Below the pieces are notes generated by a model, which worked only from the letters and a program-made list of their open reading frames with translations, was not told where the DNA came from and did no database searches. A program made the translations under genes and the position numbers. From NCBI GenBank assembly GCA_964546015.1, contig CAZJHO010000007.1, forward strand, positions 7,861 to 71,860: a stretch of DNA of 64,000 nt. Direction: 5' to 3'. Positions within the stretch are counted from its first letter, which is position 1. Each line of letters begins with the position of its first letter. Shown here piece after piece: positions 34,901 through 42,207 of this stretch. The stretch comes from JAFGVL01 sp964546015. GTDB lineage: Bacteria > Bacteroidota > Bacteroidia > Bacteroidales > Paludibacteraceae.

Positions 34901-36285
34901 TTCAGTTGGCTTTTAAGCGAAATGTATCCTAATTGTTGATTAAGGGTATATTCCGAAGGATCTAATCGGCGTGCGCTTTCTACTTTTTCATAATCTTCGC
35001 CACCTAAAATACCATATACCCCAAAATTAGCATCCATGGTAGAATTCACATTCTGTATACTACGAAGATCAGGAATAGCAGATACTTCCTGATAAAGTGA
35101 GTTCGCCGAATTGGATGGATTCACATTGGCAATAGGCACAGCCCAATAAGGATTATTTAGTTCTTTGGTTTCTGCCAAGTCCATGTAAGCAACAATATTT
35201 CTTGCCTGTGTAAAATCAGCTTTTTTGTTGGTTATCCAAGCTTCAACACGGTTTATTTGCACTCCGGAATTGATATATGGCAATTTACTCATTGATTTTT
35301 CAAAATTATCTCTGAAGAAATGAGCTAAAAAGAAATGTCGATTTTCATCGTATTGATCGGCATTAAGATCGAATCGTGTGGTTTGCTTACCGTTTTTGAG
35401 ACTTACGGTTTTAGTTTCTGTTTCTTGCTGACTTATAACTGCAGCAACACTTAATCGACCGAACTGAAGTTCTGTTTTGATACCAAAAAGTGCTGAACTT
35501 CCTCGAATTAAACTACTATTAAGAGGTAAACTTACATTTCCTGCTTCGAGCGATTTAATAATATCATCTTCTTTACCCTGATAGGATAGTTTTATCATCG
35601 ACTGGTCGTAATCGAACGAAGCTTCGGTATTGTAATTCATGTTGAAATTCATCTTATCACCAACTTTACCGTTGATGTTAAGCTGTATTTTTTCGTCAAA
35701 GTCGAATATCGGATGTGGTTTGCGTGCTTCTACCGAAAGGGTTGGATTTTCAATACGATTTATTTTAAACCCGAATAACAACTCTGCTGATCCTTGCATT
35801 TTTACCTGAACTCCTCCCGGTCCGAAGATTTTATCGGCTTTACCAATATCAATTTGCATATCGGTAAGAGAAAAACCTTGTTTGGCTTTGCTTTGTTCGG
35901 TTTCAGTACGCACTTTTTCTTGCCAGTAGTTTCGCATGGATTGCTTCATGCTGTAGTCCATATATTCTTCTTCATTCATACTGAAAGGCGTTACTACATC
36001 CATGTCGCCTACTTGGTTGCGAAAAAAATAAAGACCGGTAGCAGGATCGTATTCCACGAATTGATTCATGTTGGAAGGATCTTTCAAATCAATAGGAGTT
36101 TGTTGATTCAGATCTTCGTACGAATCTAATTTGTTTTTTTTGAGAGGATAGGAAGGTGTGTCGGATTCAATATCGTTCGAAACCGTTACTTCTTGTTGCA
36201 ACGGGTCAATATTGTCAATGGCATAAGCAGTTCCCACTATGACAACAGAACAGAAAAATATAGCTATTTTTTGAAATAAACTCAT
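28903..36285 (-). CDS. sprA: Type IX secretion outer-membrane translocon SprA (Sov)
   Basis: The giant outer-membrane beta-barrel through which type IX secretion substrates leave the cell, also required for gliding in gliding species. The 2460 residues start with a signal peptide (IAIFFCSVVIVGTAYA) and continue with family segments such as PSNMNQFVEYDPATGLYFF, FEEKI-type beta repeats, VTYIDDFESSTSSYAI and a C-terminal barrel ending in SVKILLTR. Length and order match SprA/Sov. ruvA lies directly upstream, the same neighbourhood as sov and ruvA in Porphyromonas gingivalis. No other core component (GldKLMN, PorV, PorU) is near; the PorP/SprF-like gene at 11.5-12.4 kb is the only other type IX-related gene in the window. 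Confidence 0.95.
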   Translation of the reverse strand: MSLFQKIAIFFCSVVIVGTAYAIDNIDPLQQEVTVSNDIESDTPSYPLKKNKLDSYEDLNQQTPIDLKDPSNMNQFVEYDPATGLYFFRNQVGDMDVVTPFSMNEEEYMDYSMKQSMRNYWQEKVRTETEQSKAKQGFSLTDMQIDIGKADKIFGPGGVQVKMQGSAELLFGFKINRIENPTLSVEARKPHPIFDFDEKIQLNINGKVGDKMNFNMNYNTEASFDYDQSMIKLSYQGKEDDIIKSLEAGNVSLPLNSSLIRGSSALFGIKTELQFGRLSVAAVISQQETETKTVSLKNGKQTTRFDLNADQYDENRHFFLAHFFRDNFEKSMSKLPYINSGVQINRVEAWITNKKADFTQARNIVAYMDLAETKELNNPYWAVPIANVNPSNSANSLYQEVSAIPDLRSIQNVNSTMDANFGVYGILGGEDYEKVESARRLDPSEYTLNQQLGYISLKSQLNADEVLAVAFEYSYGGKIYQVGEFSTDGIDDPNTLILKLLKGTNFSPGLPNWDLMMKNVYSLGAAQVEADKFRLDVLYQSDSTGIYLNYIPEGNIKNQNLLKVMKLDRLDRNNALRPDGDFDFIDGFTINAQTGRVIFPVLEPFGSDLRTAIGNDAIADRYVYQELYDSTKTRALEFSEKNKFRLKGEYRASTTSEIRLNAYNVPKGSVTVTAGGMQLTENIDYTVDYMMGTVNIINQAILESGNTIDVSLESQSMFSMQRKTLMGTHLEYQFNKDFSIGGTIMHLSEKPLTTKVNFGEEPISNTIWGLNANYRKETQWVTNMLDKIPILTAKVPSSFVISGEFAHLIPGHSKVIGSQGVTYIDDFESSTSSYAIQYPYSWFLASTPRGRFPEATLSNNIDYGKNRALLAWYTIDPLFTRTTSETPDYIRNDKVQQSNHFVREIPIQEIFPNRELVNGQPEYLPVLNLAYYPTERGPYNLDADNINLNGSLKNPKGRWGGIMRRIDVPDFEAANVEFIEFWMMDPFVYSPNANGGDLYFNLGEISEDILKDGKKSFENGFDPNGDLSKMDQTVWGYVPKTQPVVNAFDNNEGSRQYQDVGLNGLRTEDEFNFPTYKNYVEKFKAGVSPVYLDSLQNDAFSPLNDPAGDNYQYFRNSYWDNIKAGVLARYKRFNGMEGNSPVTTSTGSSYSSAATTLPNAEDINQDNNLNEYEKYLEYKISLRPTDLVIGQNYIVDKITSQVKLRDGTTSDISWYQFKIPVRDYDSSVGSVSFKSVRFMRMYMTNFDEETHLRFGTMELVRGDWTRFKKPLYDPVKPPISTGVLDVSVVSIEENATKKPVNYVLPPGIEREQDPSQTQIRQENEQSLLLKVTDLAPGDARAVYKNTSFDMRQFKRLQMFTHAEKFIDDATNLENSELTAFIRIGSDLTENYYEYEIPLQLTPEGIYNSNNNNDRQTVWPAANTFDFPLSVLTDVKSNRNNARRGGGISFNTIYSEYDPDKPKNKVTILGNPSLSDVQTIMIGVRNQSRQSKSGEIWVDELRLSGFNEDGGYAALANATLNLSDIGSVSVGGRVETVGFGGIEDNVLDRRMDDFTQFNVATNLELGRFFPEKAKIRLPMYYSYSKEVSKPKYDAMNQDLLLSEVIADAASEAERDSITDLSNTVFTTQSFNLTNVKVDIRSERPMFYDPANFSLNYAYSESEEHNPDVERNITKDYRAGLNYAYAFGSKPWEPFKKNKTLQKPAYKLIGDFNVYYLPASIGYSTSLARQYTEKQLRNLNNPEINYRDPYNPLLSSGKNFLWNRKFDIKYDLTKALKLSFTSASNSQIEETKYTPVNKDLFPTEYENWKDTVWTSLRHGGIPLTYQQNFTMTWTIPINKVPIFSWITSNFTYDGKYTWDRGALTQEDEEAGRKISSMGNLATSLGTWQLDGRLNFEDLYNKSSYLKSVNQKYSSRATSVQPKKVQRKIILVKDKPQTFRHQLNSDKIKIMFTDTAGVSQKIAYKVIDKNSIEIQPTENTTVTVNVEQSAGSPEVQLPVRVLMMIRNLSFNYVESNGMIVNGFMPEDGFFGQDGSAPGIPFALGYQSSHWIEDAYNGNWLVKGDETITPITQTYTSDLTLKMGIEPIPGLKIDLAAARNYAEQTQIQYMFEGMPKTYGGSFSMTTIAIGTFFSNSGSINDNYHSSVYETFKANRAKVQAILNNKYVGTRYPSTGFFTEGVAANYASGEFDPSVGSFSQNSADVLIPSFLSAYTGSSLSDLDLIPSFFKMLPNWRISYDGLSRIDWVKKHFKSVTLTHAYSCKYNIAGFSSYANWVGEGDLGYIPNVITGNPVPSGMYDVPAVSITENFAPLIRVDLTMQNSISFNAEYRKGRMLGLNIASTQLVESANNEFIIGAGYRIADFDLILKLKNDKEEKVKNDLTLRLDLSFRNNEALIRKIDDDSATQATSGENTFGLQFSAEYVFSSKMTFRAFYDRKSSKPLISSSYPTTNSNFGISVKILLTR

Positions 36286-36449
36286 GTTTAAAAACTACAA
36301 GCTGCGAGTTTTTATCTGCAAAAACTTAAAAAATGACTTTTGTATAGATTTAATCATAGGCAGCCTGTAAAATAAAACAAATGGTTCAAAACTTTATAAA
36401 CGAAATTTTATCGTAAAAATTATGTTTATAGTGCTTTACTGAGACTTTA

Positions 36450-37031
36450 TTAAATAATTTTTAATGCTAATTTTATCAATTGTTCTATCGGGATAGTGGG
36501 GTTTTCTTGTTGAACTTTTTCTACAGCCTTGCTTGAGGTTTGTTGATTGAATCCTAACATGGCAAGGGCTGCTACTGCTTCTTGTTTTAATGAATTGCCT
36601 TTGGCAGAAAGGGAAGCGTTTTCTACTTCCACTTTACCTATTTTATCTTTCAAATCAACAATGATTCGTTCGGCAGTTTTTTGTCCTATGCCTTTTACTG
36701 CCTTCAAAGCAGCCACATTACCCATTACAATTATTTCTTGCAATTCGGAAGCATTAAGTGAAGACATAATAATACGAGCAGTATTGGCACCTACTCCCGA
36801 AACCGATAATAATTGTAAAAACAATTCTCTTTCCGATTGAGTTAAGAAACCATATAGTACAAAAGCATCTTCGCGTATAGCTTCATAAATAAACAACTTG
36901 GCTGTTGTTTTACCTTGTAATTGCGAGTAAGTAGAAAGTGAAATATTAACAAAATAACCTATCCCGGATACTTCAAGGGTAATATACGCCGGATTTAGTT
37001 CTGTTATTTCACCTTTAATGTATTCAATCAT
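36450..37031 (-). CDS. ruvA: Holliday junction helicase subunit RuvA
   Basis: Binds four-way junctions and guides RuvB branch migration. From the ATG at 37031 it is 193 residues, starting MIEYIKGEITELNP. Domain I is an OB fold (TLEVSGIGYFVNIS), domain II has two helix-hairpin-helix motifs (LSVSGVGANTARIIMSS and AVKGIGQKTAERIIVDLKD), and domain III is the RuvB-binding tail (KQEAVAALAMLGFNQQ). A longer frame to 37067 is rejected because a -7 element sits at 37057-37064. It is followed by sprA after 164 bases. Confidence 0.95.
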   Translation of the reverse strand: MIEYIKGEITELNPAYITLEVSGIGYFVNISLSTYSQLQGKTTAKLFIYEAIREDAFVLYGFLTQSERELFLQLLSVSGVGANTARIIMSSLNASELQEIIVMGNVAALKAVKGIGQKTAERIIVDLKDKIGKVEVENASLSAKGNSLKQEAVAALAMLGFNQQTSSKAVEKVQQENPTIPIEQLIKLALKII

Positions 37032-37056
37032 GCTTATTTTTTCGTAAAAAACATTG

Positions 37057-37087
37057 CAAAGGTACAAATAGTTAGCGAGTTGGCAAG
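37057..37087 (-). promoter_or_regulatory. Promoter for ruvA
   Basis: Minus strand: CTTG (37084-37087), 19-base spacer, TACCTTTG (37057-37064). Exact -7 and three-of-four -33 match. Confidence 0.65.
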
Positions 37088-37199
37088 GGGAATAAATGAA
37101 GCTTATTAAAAATCAACGAAAATTAAAAACCGTTTATAAAATTATATTCAAAATAGCTTGATTTACAAAAAAGATATTTTCATTACTTAAAAAATTTTG

Positions 37200-37207
37200 T
37201 AATTTCG
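37200..37207 (+). promoter_or_regulatory. Possible -7 element for the metal-efflux cluster
   Basis: TAATTTCG, seven of eight matches to TAnnTTTG, 27 bases upstream of the His-rich gene. TTTT at 37177-37180 is a weak -33 candidate. Confidence 0.35.
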
Positions 37208-37234
37208 TACGCCAAAATACACTAGGTAAGTGTT

Positions 37235-37648
37235 TTGAATAGAAGATTTTCCATATCATTACTTTGCTCAGCAACATTTCTATTGTTGATGGCTGCTGTT
37301 ATACCACACCATCATCACGAAGATATTGCTTGCATTGTAATTGAAAATTGTGATCAGGATAATACTATCAATGACAAACAAGATTTGGGAAACCGCAGTA
37401 AAGATTGCCAAATAAAAATCAATTATATCACCCCGAAACATAATCAGACAAAAGCTAAATCTTTGGCGAATAAGAATTGTGGAAAGTTTTCGCTCATTAC
37501 ACTCTACTTATTATTTCAAAATTTTACATTCAAAAATGATTTCACCGTTATTGAACCCGGATACGGTAAATACATTTTTTTTCTTACCTCTTCTGATGTC
37601 GCAAGCTTGTACAAAGGCTTGCGTGCGCCACCATATAGTATTTGCTAA
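37235..37648 (+). CDS. Small exported His-rich protein, DUF6769-like
   Basis: A 137-residue protein with an N-terminal signal or anchor (FSISLLCSATFLLLMAAV), directly followed by PHHHHED and C33 (about residues 25-33). A second cysteine pair region, DCQIKI and NKNCGKF, and a hydrophobic segment LITLYLLFQNFTF follow, and it ends SLYKGLRAPPYSIC. This resembles DUF6769-type proteins found beside Bacteroidota metal-efflux genes, from memory. The start is a TTG at 37235, since the first ATG (37289) would cut the signal sequence. It precedes an RND efflux operon; a role in binding or sensing a metal is inferred from the His cluster. Confidence 0.6.
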   Translation: MNRRFSISLLCSATFLLLMAAVIPHHHHEDIACIVIENCDQDNTINDKQDLGNRSKDCQIKINYITPKHNQTKAKSLANKNCGKFSLITLYLLFQNFTFKNDFTVIEPGYGKYIFFLTSSDVASLYKGLRAPPYSIC

Positions 37649-37680
37649 TCCATTTTTTTAGACTTTACTAGAACAGTAAA

Positions 37681-37750
37681 GAACACCAAGTTTTTTACGG
37701 AGAAACAAAAAAAAATTATTTGTGAAACTTCGTGATACCCTTTTGTGTTC
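37681..37750. repeat. Degenerate long inverted repeat between the His-rich gene and the RND adaptor
   Basis: GAACAC (37681-37686) pairs with GTGTTC (37745-37750), ACGGAG (37697-37702) with CTTCGT (37728-37733, one G-U), and ACAAA (37705-37709) with TTTGT (37719-37723). This fits a decayed interspersed palindromic element, or a weak mRNA hairpin. Confidence 0.45.
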
Positions 37751-37786
37751 ATTGCGTTTATATATTCATTTTAAAATAAAAATCTT

Positions 37787-38902
37787 ATGAAACCATATAT
37801 TATTATTACCATGCTGGTTGGCTTGGTAGCTTGCCACAATCATGTTACAGAAAAACATAACAAAACCGAATCTTTACACGAAGACGAAATTGTTTTATCT
37901 TCGGAACAAGCCCGAATCGTGGGCTTGGAAACAGAAACCGTTCAAACAGAAAATTTTGAACAAGTAATCCGTTGTAGTGGACAAATATTATCGGCACAGG
38001 GCGATGAGGCTTCTGTAATAGCCACGGTTGCCGGCATTGTTTCCTTTGCCGAAAAAAGGCTGAGTGAAGGTAGTGCTATAAAAGCCAACGAAGGAATAGC
38101 CGTTATTTCTGCTAAAAACCTGCCTGAGGGCGATCCTATTGCTAACACAAGAGCTGTATACGAAACGGCATTGAAAGAATACCAACGGGCACAGAATCTT
38201 ATTCAAGATAAAATTATTTCGGAAAAAGAGTTTGAACAGATACGCCTTCGTTACCAAACAGCACAAATTGCTTATCAGGCTCAGGCGTCAAATACTATCT
38301 CAGCAGGTGTACGGGTTATTTCTCCCATAAGCGGATTTATTAAGAACCTGCTTGTAGCACAAGGAGACTATGTGTCGGTAGGACAGACTATAGCCACTGT
38401 ATCGCAAAACAAACGCTTGCAACTGAAAGCCGAAGTACCCGAAAAATATTTTAATCAGCTTAAAAATATTTCGGGAGCAAACTTTAAACCGTCATACAGC
38501 GAAACCGTTTTTAAACTTTCCGAAATGAACGGGCGACTACTCTCTACAGCTAAAACTACCGGCGGAATATCGGGTTACTTGCCTGTTACTTTCGAATTCG
38601 ACAATGTGGAGGATATTGTACCAGGGACTTTTGCTGAAGTGTATCTGCTTGCTCTGCAAAAAAATAATGTGATTTCTATTCCTAAAACAGCAATAACCGA
38701 AGAACAAGGCTTGTATTTTGTCTATCTGCAAATAGACGAAGAAGGATATAAGAAACAGGAAATAACATATGGAGGCGATAATGGCGAACGGGTGGAAATA
38801 CTTTCCGGGTTAACAAACGGCGACCAAGTTGTAGTAAAAGGTACTTATCAACTTAAATTGGCAGCCTCATCCGGAACAATCCCCGAGGCACATACTCATT
38901 AA
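37787..38902 (+). CDS. RND efflux periplasmic adaptor, CusB/CzcB type
   Basis: Membrane-fusion subunit of a tripartite efflux pump, 371 residues, with a lipoprotein signal (MLVGLVAC, lipid-acceptor Cys at about 16). After a His/Glu-rich stretch (CHNHVTEKHN) come a barrel-sandwich half, a helical hairpin (about residues 125-165, EYQRAQNLIQDKIISEKEFEQ), the second lipoyl half (RVISPISGFIKNLLVAQGDYV), a beta-barrel and a membrane-proximal domain ending GDQVVVKGTYQLKL. It is followed by the RND pump gene after 126 bases. The paired His-rich upstream gene and the pump type suggest a metal substrate; which metal is not visible. Confidence 0.87.
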   Translation: MKPYIIITMLVGLVACHNHVTEKHNKTESLHEDEIVLSSEQARIVGLETETVQTENFEQVIRCSGQILSAQGDEASVIATVAGIVSFAEKRLSEGSAIKANEGIAVISAKNLPEGDPIANTRAVYETALKEYQRAQNLIQDKIISEKEFEQIRLRYQTAQIAYQAQASNTISAGVRVISPISGFIKNLLVAQGDYVSVGQTIATVSQNKRLQLKAEVPEKYFNQLKNISGANFKPSYSETVFKLSEMNGRLLSTAKTTGGISGYLPVTFEFDNVEDIVPGTFAEVYLLALQKNNVISIPKTAITEEQGLYFVYLQIDEEGYKKQEITYGGDNGERVEILSGLTNGDQVVVKGTYQLKLAASSGTIPEAHTH

Positions 38903-38904
38903 TA

Positions 38905-39010
38905 ATTGAGCCCCAACCTCCTGAAAGGGAATATTGGGCGAATCAATCTAATAATAAACCTTTTCCTTAAACCGAAAAGCTTTCCCCCTCCACGAAGAGG
39001 ATCAGGGAAG
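38905..39010. repeat. Decayed palindromic sequence between adaptor and pump genes
   Basis: GCCCCAA and TTGGGC (about 38911-38940) flank a CCTCCTGAAAGGG stretch; further on, CCCCCTCC and GAGGATCAGGG repeat the pattern. It resembles the C-rich/G-rich interspersed palindromes of Bacteroidota, but degraded. Confidence 0.3.
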
Positions 39011-39028
39011 TATTAAAATTATAATTTT

Positions 39029-42000
39029 ATGTTAAATAAGATAATTCGATTTTCGTTAAATAACCGCATGGTGGTACTGATTGCTTCGGTATTGCTTATG
39101 CTTGTGGGAACATACACCGCTACTCGTATGGAAGTAGATGTGTTTCCCGACCTAAACGCGCCTACGGTGGTTGTAATGACCGAAGCCAAAGGTATGGCTC
39201 CTGAAGAAGTGGAACGCTTGGTGAGTTTCCCCATCGAAACGGCAGTGAACGGAGCAACGGATGTGCGTCGTATTCGATCCTCATCCACTACAGGTTTTTC
39301 TATTGTTTGGGTAGAGTTTAATTGGGATACAGATATATACCGTGCCCGCCAAATTGTTTCCGAAAAATTGAGTGTGTTGCAAGAAACCTTGCCAAGTAAT
39401 GTAGGCATTCCTACTTTAGGGCCACAATCGTCCATTTTAGGTGAAGTAATGATAGCTTCACTCACTTCGGATACTACATCGTTGCAAGACTTGCGTACAT
39501 TAGCTGATTGGACTATACGCCCTCGATTGTTAGCTATGAGTGGTGTAGCGCAAGTAACTGTAATGGGTGGCGATATTAAAGAATATCAGATTTTGCTTAG
39601 TCCCGAAAAGATGAACCACTACCACATCGGACTAAATGAAGTAATCGAGGCAGTAAGAAACATGAATAAAAATGCTTCGGGTGGTGTGCTGTACGAGTAT
39701 GGCAACGAATATATTATTCGAGGAATATTATCTACCAATAAAACAGATGAATTAGGTAAGACCTTAATAAAAAATACTGACAACGCACCGATATTGCTCG
39801 AAAATATTGCAGAGATAAGCATTGGGAACAAATCGCCCAAGCTGGGCATTGCCTCCGAAAAAGCTAAACCGGCTGTGCTTATTACTGTCATCAAACAACC
39901 AAATACGAGTACTTTAGAATTAACCGAAAAGTTAGATCGATCGTTTTCCGAACTACAAAAATCATTGCCTAAGGATGTAAAAATATCCACTGATATTTTT
40001 CGTCAAGCTCGTTTTATAGACAGTTCTATAAGCAATATCCAAAAATGTTTGTTAGAAGGAGGTATTTTCGTTGTTATCGTACTGTTTGTTTTCTTGATGA
40101 ATGTAAGAACCACTTTCATTTCGTTGGTAACTATCCCCTTATCATTAGTGTCGGCAATACTTGTGCTTAAACTGATGGGATTAACCATTAATACTATGAG
40201 TCTCGGTGGTATGGCAATAGCTATTGGTTCGTTGGTGGATGATGCTATTGTAGATGTAGAAAATGTATTTAAACGCCTGCGCGAAAACCGACAAAAGCCT
40301 GTTGAAGAACAAAAAACAGTAATGACTGTCGTGTTCGATGCCTCAAAAGAGGTGCGCATGCCTATCCTTAACTCTACACTTATTATTATTGTAAGTTTTA
40401 TTCCGTTATTTTTCCTTACAGGTATGGAAGGGCGTATGCTTGTTCCACTGGGTATTGCGTTTATTGTTGCCTTGGCGGCTTCTACTCTTGTGGCACTTAC
40501 CCTTACACCTGTATTGTGTACTTACCTGCTTGGTAAATCAATCAAAAGCGACAAGTTCGAACACGAACCGTACATAGTACGCCGCCTGCAATATTTTTAC
40601 AAAATAGCATTGGATTGGACATTAAAACATTCCCGCATGATACTTATCGGAACAGGAGTTGCACTAGTGTTGTCATTGATTACATTTTTCTCACTAGGAA
40701 GAAGTTTTTTACCTTCTTTCAATGAAGGTTCGTTTACCATAAACATAAGTACATTGCCGGGTATTTCACTTGAAGAGTCGGACAGAATCGGACAAACGGT
40801 GGAAAAAATTCTGCTTTCTGTACCTGAAATACAAACGGTAGCTCGCAAAACCGGTCGTGCCGAATTGGACGAACATGCAATGGGTGTAAATGTATCAGAA
40901 ATAGAAGCTCCGTTTGCATTAAAGGATCGGAAAAAAGAAAAGGTATTATCTGATATTCGGACAAAGCTGAAAGTACTTCCGGGTGTGAATATTGAAATAG
41001 GTCAGCCAATTTCTCACCGTATTGATGCTATGCTTTCGGGTAGTAGGGCGAATATTGCCATTAAGCTTTTTGGGACAGACCTTAACAAAATGTACTTATT
41101 GGGAAATCAAATTAAAAAATCCATCGGAGAAATAGAAGGCATTGTTGACCTTAATGTAGAACAACAAATAGAACGCCCACAACTTAGGATAGAGCCTAAA
41201 CGAGATATGCTTGTCCGATATGGCATAACACCTTCGGAACTTGGTGAAATTATCAATGTAATGCTTGCCGGCGAGGTGGTTTCGCAAGTGTATGAGGGCA
41301 ACAAGGCTTTCGATCTCACCTTAAAGGTAAACGACTCAAGCCGATCAACTATTGAACAAATAAAAAACTTACAGATTGATGCCAACGGACAAAAAATACC
41401 ACTCAGCTATATTGCAAATATTGTTTCTTCTACAGGACCCAATACCATTAACCGCGAAAATGTTTCACGCAAGATTGTAATTTCTGCCAATGTGTCGGAT
41501 AGAGATTTACGAAGCGTAGTAAACGATATTCAGTCAAAAATAGAAGAACAAATAGAGTTGCCCGAAGGTTATCATATCGAATATGGTGGACAATTCGAAA
41601 GCGAACAAGCGGCCTCTCAAACACTGTTTATTGCATCTGTTTTTTCTGTTTTAGCTATATTCTTGTTGTTATTTAACCAGTTTCGCAGTATGGTACAATC
41701 GGCTGTTGTGTTGCTCAACCTGCCCTTGGCGCTCATTGGTGGTGTATTTATTATTTTCTTTACGGGTGGAATAATAAGTATTCCTGCTGTTATAGGATTT
41801 ATATCGCTTTTTGGTATTGCCACAAGGAACGGAATGTTGCTCATCTCTCGCTATAATGACTTGCAAAACGAAGGATTATCTGCTAAAGAAAGCGTACTGA
41901 GAGGTTCATTGGATAGGCTCAACCCTATACTGATGACTACCCTTTGTTCGGCACTGGCACTTATTCCGCTGGCAATAGGCGGCGACCTGCCCGGCAACGA

Positions 42001-42139
42001 AATACAAAGCCCCATGGCTAAGGTGATATTGGGTGGATTGCTTACCTCTACCTTACTCAATGGCTTTATCGTACCGATTATGTATATCATTGCCAATAGA
42101 AAGATAGTAGCAGAAGTAATTACTGATGAGGAGGTATAG
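39029..42139 (+). CDS. RND heavy-metal-type efflux pump (CusA/CzcA family)
   Basis: Inner-membrane proton-driven pump of 1036 residues with the RND layout: TM1 (MVVLIASVLLMLVGTYTAT), a large periplasmic loop, TM2-6 (about 335-500), a second periplasmic loop and TM7-12 (about 860-1025). The N-terminal EVDVFPDLNAPTVVVMTEA stretch and SFPIETAVNGATDVRRIRS are typical of the heavy-metal (HME) branch. TM4 carries IGSLVDDAIVDVENVFKRL, with the aspartates and glutamate of the proton relay. It lacks the DGAVVIVEN form of CzcA and the IENAHK form of CusA, so the metal cannot be assigned. It is flanked by its adaptor and a TolC-like gene. Confidence 0.9.
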   Translation: MLNKIIRFSLNNRMVVLIASVLLMLVGTYTATRMEVDVFPDLNAPTVVVMTEAKGMAPEEVERLVSFPIETAVNGATDVRRIRSSSTTGFSIVWVEFNWDTDIYRARQIVSEKLSVLQETLPSNVGIPTLGPQSSILGEVMIASLTSDTTSLQDLRTLADWTIRPRLLAMSGVAQVTVMGGDIKEYQILLSPEKMNHYHIGLNEVIEAVRNMNKNASGGVLYEYGNEYIIRGILSTNKTDELGKTLIKNTDNAPILLENIAEISIGNKSPKLGIASEKAKPAVLITVIKQPNTSTLELTEKLDRSFSELQKSLPKDVKISTDIFRQARFIDSSISNIQKCLLEGGIFVVIVLFVFLMNVRTTFISLVTIPLSLVSAILVLKLMGLTINTMSLGGMAIAIGSLVDDAIVDVENVFKRLRENRQKPVEEQKTVMTVVFDASKEVRMPILNSTLIIIVSFIPLFFLTGMEGRMLVPLGIAFIVALAASTLVALTLTPVLCTYLLGKSIKSDKFEHEPYIVRRLQYFYKIALDWTLKHSRMILIGTGVALVLSLITFFSLGRSFLPSFNEGSFTINISTLPGISLEESDRIGQTVEKILLSVPEIQTVARKTGRAELDEHAMGVNVSEIEAPFALKDRKKEKVLSDIRTKLKVLPGVNIEIGQPISHRIDAMLSGSRANIAIKLFGTDLNKMYLLGNQIKKSIGEIEGIVDLNVEQQIERPQLRIEPKRDMLVRYGITPSELGEIINVMLAGEVVSQVYEGNKAFDLTLKVNDSSRSTIEQIKNLQIDANGQKIPLSYIANIVSSTGPNTINRENVSRKIVISANVSDRDLRSVVNDIQSKIEEQIELPEGYHIEYGGQFESEQAASQTLFIASVFSVLAIFLLLFNQFRSMVQSAVVLLNLPLALIGGVFIIFFTGGIISIPAVIGFISLFGIATRNGMLLISRYNDLQNEGLSAKESVLRGSLDRLNPILMTTLCSALALIPLAIGGDLPGNEIQSPMAKVILGGLLTSTLLNGFIVPIMYIIANRKIVAEVITDEEV

Positions 42140-42168
42140 CCTACTTTAAAATCAAATAAAAAAAGATA

Positions 42169-42186
42169 TAAAGAACATGTTCTTTA
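42169..42186. repeat. 18-bp perfect palindrome before the TolC-like gene
   Basis: TAAAGAACATGTTCTTTA, with no mismatch and no loop, in the 68-base spacer between the pump and TolC-like genes, 21 bases upstream of the ATG. Could be an operator or part of an mRNA hairpin. Confidence 0.5.
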
Positions 42187-42207
42187 CGGTAAAAACATTA
42201 ATTAAAA

